Shown here in pieces: positions 59,850 to 64,000 of a stretch of DNA of 64,000 nucleotides (position 1 is the first letter of the stretch; each line of letters begins with the position of its first letter). The DNA is taken from the NCBI RefSeq assembly GCF_008831285.2, contig NC_045150.1:10120001-10184000 (forward strand), given 5' to 3'. The DNA is from Nymphaea colorata. Its lineage: Eukaryota; Streptophyta; Magnoliopsida; Nymphaeales; Nymphaeaceae. Both the position numbers and the translations under genes were made by a program. The notes beneath the pieces are model-generated. The model saw only the letters and a program-made list of their open reading frames with translations. It made no database searches and had not been told where the DNA came from.

Positions 59850-60700
59850 AAGGTAAATTATTTGTTTCTATTCAACAGGGTGGTTCCCCTCTTTTTTGAC
59901 TTCTCGACCACTAAAAGTGAAGTGTGGTCGAAGAAAGAAATAAAGTGATAGCTCCATGCATTTTGAGTTCTTATGCATGTCTAGAGAGAGGGGGAGAGAG
60001 AGAGGGGGAGGAGAGAGAGCAAACAGAAAAATGGAATTCCTTCCAGCATTAGCTAGTGACGATCGGCAACCATGAAGATTCATGAGGACCGTGGTGTAGG
60101 TACTGTGAATAGCTTTAAAATAGGGAAGGGAAGCTGGTCGATCAAGGCGTCTTTCAGATGTGGTTTCATTAGCATATGTGTTTTCTATATGCTTTTGTGG
60201 TGATGCTGCTTTGTGTTGAAGTCGGTGATATACGTGAGAGACTTCCTTCATAAAAAAGGACAAAAAGTTGCGGAAACTTGTTCTTCTGCTTGAAGATTCA
60301 TATTTAGCACATGTTGAATCATATAAATTAGACTGTCAATTGCTTCTGATGTAACAGATTTGGATTTTTCATGTTGCCATGGTATTCATAATTCCTGTCT
60401 TTGATGCCACCATATTGCCATGGGTAGCACAATCTACCAACTTCACATAAGTATTTTGATTCGAGACTTTCTATTCCACCTCTAAGTCTGCGTCTTTCCC
60501 ACCAAGACAGGAACTTTAATATCAACAATGTCATGTCATGTAAATTAACGGTTTCTATTCAACGGGGTTGTTCCTCTCTTTTTTTACTTGTCTACCACTG
60601 AAAGTGAATGTGTGGTGGAAGAAAGAAACACAGTCACAGCTCCATGCCCTTTGACTTATCTTGCATGAAGAGAGCAAGAGAGAGAGGAGAGACGGGAATT
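59850..60700 (+). repeat. Repeat G, direct pair (59850-60030 and 60535-60700)
   Basis: TTTCTATTCAAC-GGGT-GTTCC, CCACT-AAAGTGAA and GTCACAGCTCCATGC-TTTTGA type sequences occur twice about 680 bp apart, each followed by GAGAGA-rich sequence. Confidence 0.75.
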
Positions 60701-61974
60701 ACATGTTTTGTTCTTATTTTAAATAGTAGTCTGTGCTGGCGAGTGGAAAAGAGAGATGAGCCCGACAAATCATAGGATCTGTTTTAGCAAAAGAACTGAA
60801 GTATGCAACTTTAGTTTGAAAGTGGAGAGCGCTACAGGACATAGTGGATCCTTTAGGTCCCTTTTTCAACAGTACCGAGGAGTAACCAGTCATTACATAG
60901 TCAAGATGGTTGAAGTTTCTTGGGAATAAGATGAATGGTGAAGAAGTTTAACAACACTCTGATTGTTCTGAATCTCAAAATAGAAGGAGCTACAAGTGTA
61001 CACCAGTAGCAACCTATTTCCCCATGTAACTTCTTATATAAGGTCATTTCAAACATGCTGGCTCTTAGAGAGGCTTTAGGCAACACAATCCCAATTGTGA
61101 AATAAATTTTTCATTGACCTATTATAGCACCTGTTTGGATGGAGAGAAATTAGTATAAAAGGAAAAGAATGGAAAGGGAAAGAAAGGATTTGGGAACAAA
61201 AGGAGAGGAAAGAAAATATAATGAAACAAATTGTTATAAAAGCTTGTTTGAATAGAAAGAAAAAGAATTGTTCAAACTATGTTTGTTTAAACTACATAAA
61301 GGAAAAGAAAGAAATAATTTAAGTTGTTTGAATTGAAAGAAAGAACTTTATTTTGATTTGCGCACTGGGAAGGCACAAAATGACAAGAAAATGTGGATGA
61401 AGCTGGACTAGGGCTAGCTAGATGATAAAATCTTGAAGGGTCTGGTAATTAATAGCCATCATTTTCTTTCTTAATAGACCAGAAAAAATATGTTATCAAT
61501 TAAACATTTTCATTATTTGGGTCAAATGACTCATAAATCCAGTGTTTCTTTGGTCAATGTTTGCCATGAGCCAGACCCAACTAGCATTCAATCGACCATA
61601 TTTTTTGTGTTAAGACTGAACCAATTTAAAAAATAAATACACTCTATAGAGATCTTCCCTTGTGCCGGGTGAGCAAGAGGGGTATTTCATCCTACCGCTC
61701 AACAAGAGGGGTATTTCATCCCTAGAGCCAATTCTGTATCAGTGTACCACAGTTGCAGGTTCATTGAAATTCAACATAATCAGCCTCTGTGATGGTAAAC
61801 CCTAAATAAAATGTACTTATTTCATTGTCAGAAATAAATAATGAATCTGACTAGTTTCACATATAATTGAGCAAGGTCATCTGTAGACTTAGATAATGTT
61901 TGTTATTTGTTGGTTAGGCATCTTCCCAGATAGAAAACATACTAGAAGCATCAAACAAATCAATGCTAGTGGGA

Positions 61975-62000
<26 letters not shown>
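60701..62000. other. No recognisable gene
   Basis: Includes a purine-rich GGAAAGAAA segment (61130-61345) related to the MITE-like end at 40608. A short direct repeat GAGGGGTATTTCATCC occurs at about 61677 and 61708. Confidence 0.5.
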
Positions 62001-62005
<5 letters not shown>

Positions 62006-62034
62006 TATATTATATATATATGAGTGTGTGTGTG

Positions 62035-62175
62035 TGTGTGTTGAAATTAGGCAGCTATTTCTGTGCTCGATGGTTATTTTGTATTGTTCAAAACTGCCAT
62101 AAAAGTTGGATTCCATAATGGAAAACCATGGTCAAGCAATGGATCTTGCAATGCATCTTTTGCGATGTTTTTTAT
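62035..62175 (+). repeat. Repeat F, copy F2
   Basis: Direct-orientation match to 58088-58245, also next to a (TA)n and (TG)n run (61975-62040). Confidence 0.75.
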
Positions 62176-62965
62176 CGACAACAAGCAAACAAATAACCAT
62201 CCAGCCGTGGAGGTTCATCTTTGAATCACTTGAATATTCAGAAATGATCGCTCAATCGATTGTTAATCACCCATTTTAATTACCCTTAAACATGTTTAAA
62301 GTATGATGACATTCGTTTATTTTCCAGTCAACGTTGTAAAATATATGATCATATGAATATCCCATCAAAGGATGTAGGATGGCCCAGCAAAGCAAAATTA
62401 CTTGATCTTTCAAAAAATTGATTCCTCATGACATGAATAATTTCACACTAGCCGCCAACTTGTGATCTCAACCCCTCTTTAGTGGGGGAGCCAAGAATTT
62501 TTGGCTGAAGGGCACGTGAGTCACCGACCTGGGTTTGATGTGGGGACTATGATGTGAAGCAACTAGGTCCAGCATCGTCGCAACAATACTGATGGGGGCA
62601 ATGGTACACAGCAACCCACACTTCGCTTCTATACTTCCCTTCTTACTTTCACGCTTATTGTGGTTACCTAAGGAATACGTTAAGATGTCTCTCTTATTGA
62701 TCAAATGGTGATTGGAATTCTTCAACACAAGAATATTCAAATGCTATTACTTAAAATTGCTTGGATTGTGGAGAAGGGTGCAGAAAACACAAAAGTTGCA
62801 TGCAATCCCCGGTAAATGACGCAAGAACTTGTTACATCACTAGCTAATGTCACCAGCCACTGTAAGTCCCCTGGCAAAATGTTCCAATCTTGGTGTCTAT
62901 AAATTGTGACATAGAAAGTGGATTAATTTCTGTGATTTGTATATTTAATTACCTATTTGATCTCT
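62176..62965. other. No recognisable gene
   Basis: GGGGGAGCCAAGAATTTTTG at about 62484 resembles a sequence common near plant transposable elements and, inverted, 16585-16620. The minus-strand frame 62468-62740 is not supported by any motif. Confidence 0.45.
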
Positions 62966-64000
62966 CATGAATAGAACGAGGGGCTCCCTCGACAGTTTCC
63001 GAACGCAAAAAACCTATTTGATTTCACAAGCAGTGGCTGCTGGAAGTTCATGCAGAGCAATTACATTATTATACAAGAATTTTTGTTAGGTACTGGAAAA
63101 TATATATTTTAAACTTAGAACATGGTAACTTCTCAACTGATTGCAAGATAAGCTAAGCAAGGTTATAATCACCAAAATAAGGAGTACATCACTAACTTGT
63201 GGAGTTTGGTGCATGTTGGATGGAGTCTATGCTTCACGCCTTCAAACTAAGCAGAGTCCAACAATCACCAAAATGGTTTTCAGCTAGAGATCAAGCTGAA
63301 GAAAAATAGAACCCTAAAGGGGTAGTGCAAAGCCAAATTTCTGACTGGGGGGTAGTATTAGTTTAACTTTCAACTTTAAGGTATATAAAAAAAAAAAAAA
63401 AAAAAGAAGTATCAATGACTGGTACGGGAAATTGCTTACAAAATCCGCAATGCGGCTCCACTACCGTTAAGGCGTCATTTGGCAGCAGGGACACTCATAC
63501 AGTTTTCATAATAAGAACAACCCCTAAATAGGTAGACAAAATGGGGGATGCTTAGCAGAAGTTCTAACCGAGCGTGAGTGACTATACACAATTTCCCTGG
63601 ATCTCTTTCCTCCAATGAAAAGATTGAAAACCAGAAAGTGACAAAACAGAACACATAACAACTACAAACCATGAAGAAGAGAAAACAGATCTATTTAGAT
63701 GGGTGCTTTATGTTACTTCATGCCTAAGAAGGTGTGGTCATTCCAGTTTTCACTTTTAACCTATACAAATAAAACCTTAGGCGTGCAATATATTGGATCG
63801 TATAGATATGTAGCCCTCCACATACGTCATCATAAGTATATTAGATGCCCAGCTAAGCAAGAAATTAAGTCCTAGATGTCTGAGAAAACTTGTTCCTATA
63901 GATGGATAAGCAAATGCTAGTCCATCAATTCGAGATCCAATTCCAGATTTTTAAAGTGATACTCATCCACAGCATCGCATCGATTGAGGAATCAACAAGC
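62966..64000 (+). repeat. Repeat E, copy E2, runs off the window
   Basis: Matches 45106-46115 up to the last base. E2 has about 33 extra bp near 63230-63265 and a longer A run at 63388. Since E1 continues into D1, D-like sequence is expected just past the window end. Confidence 0.85.

Overview
The window is nuclear DNA from a flowering plant. It is AT-rich, full of (TA)n and (GA)n microsatellites, and carries Ty1/copia, L1-type LINE, hAT and foldback-element debris. Exons are bounded by GT-AG signals, there are plant TATA boxes, and there is a relic of a plant CDR1/nepenthesin-like aspartic protease. I cannot name the species. I see no rRNA, tRNA, CRISPR or organellar DNA, and no gene that is clearly intact from start to stop.

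About 1.2-45 kb is a decayed local array of direct-orientation duplicated blocks, called A, B and C here. Order: A1 (1266-4884), B1 with its upstream region (4890-9063), A3 (9061-11840), C1 (12300-13880), B2 (14180-18930), a non-array stretch with two foldback elements, C2 with an internal tandem copy (24440-28450), B3 (28813-34445), A4 (34445-35735), B4 (35949-39110), an hAT insertion (39371-40428), A2 (40785-44996), then a 100-N assembly gap (44997-45096). Block A holds copia reverse transcriptase/RNase H remains and two short conserved reading frames. Block B is the most interesting content: an unrecognised multi-exon gene family with a conserved TATA box, a 40-nt first exon and internal exons whose length and phase (69, 66 and 61 nt) are kept between copies. 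Every visible copy is broken.

From 45.1 kb to the end there is a second repeat mosaic (E, D, F and G repeats). It is interrupted by a minus-strand LINE relic (about 50.4-53.5 kb) and by the aspartic protease pseudogene (53.6-55.5 kb). The E repeat at 45.1 kb recurs at 62.97 kb and runs off the window end.

The left edge (49-463) may hold two exons of a single-pass membrane protein of receptor-kinase type, without a kinase domain in the window. Overall the picture is serial duplication, mobile-element insertion and gene decay rather than a working gene cluster.
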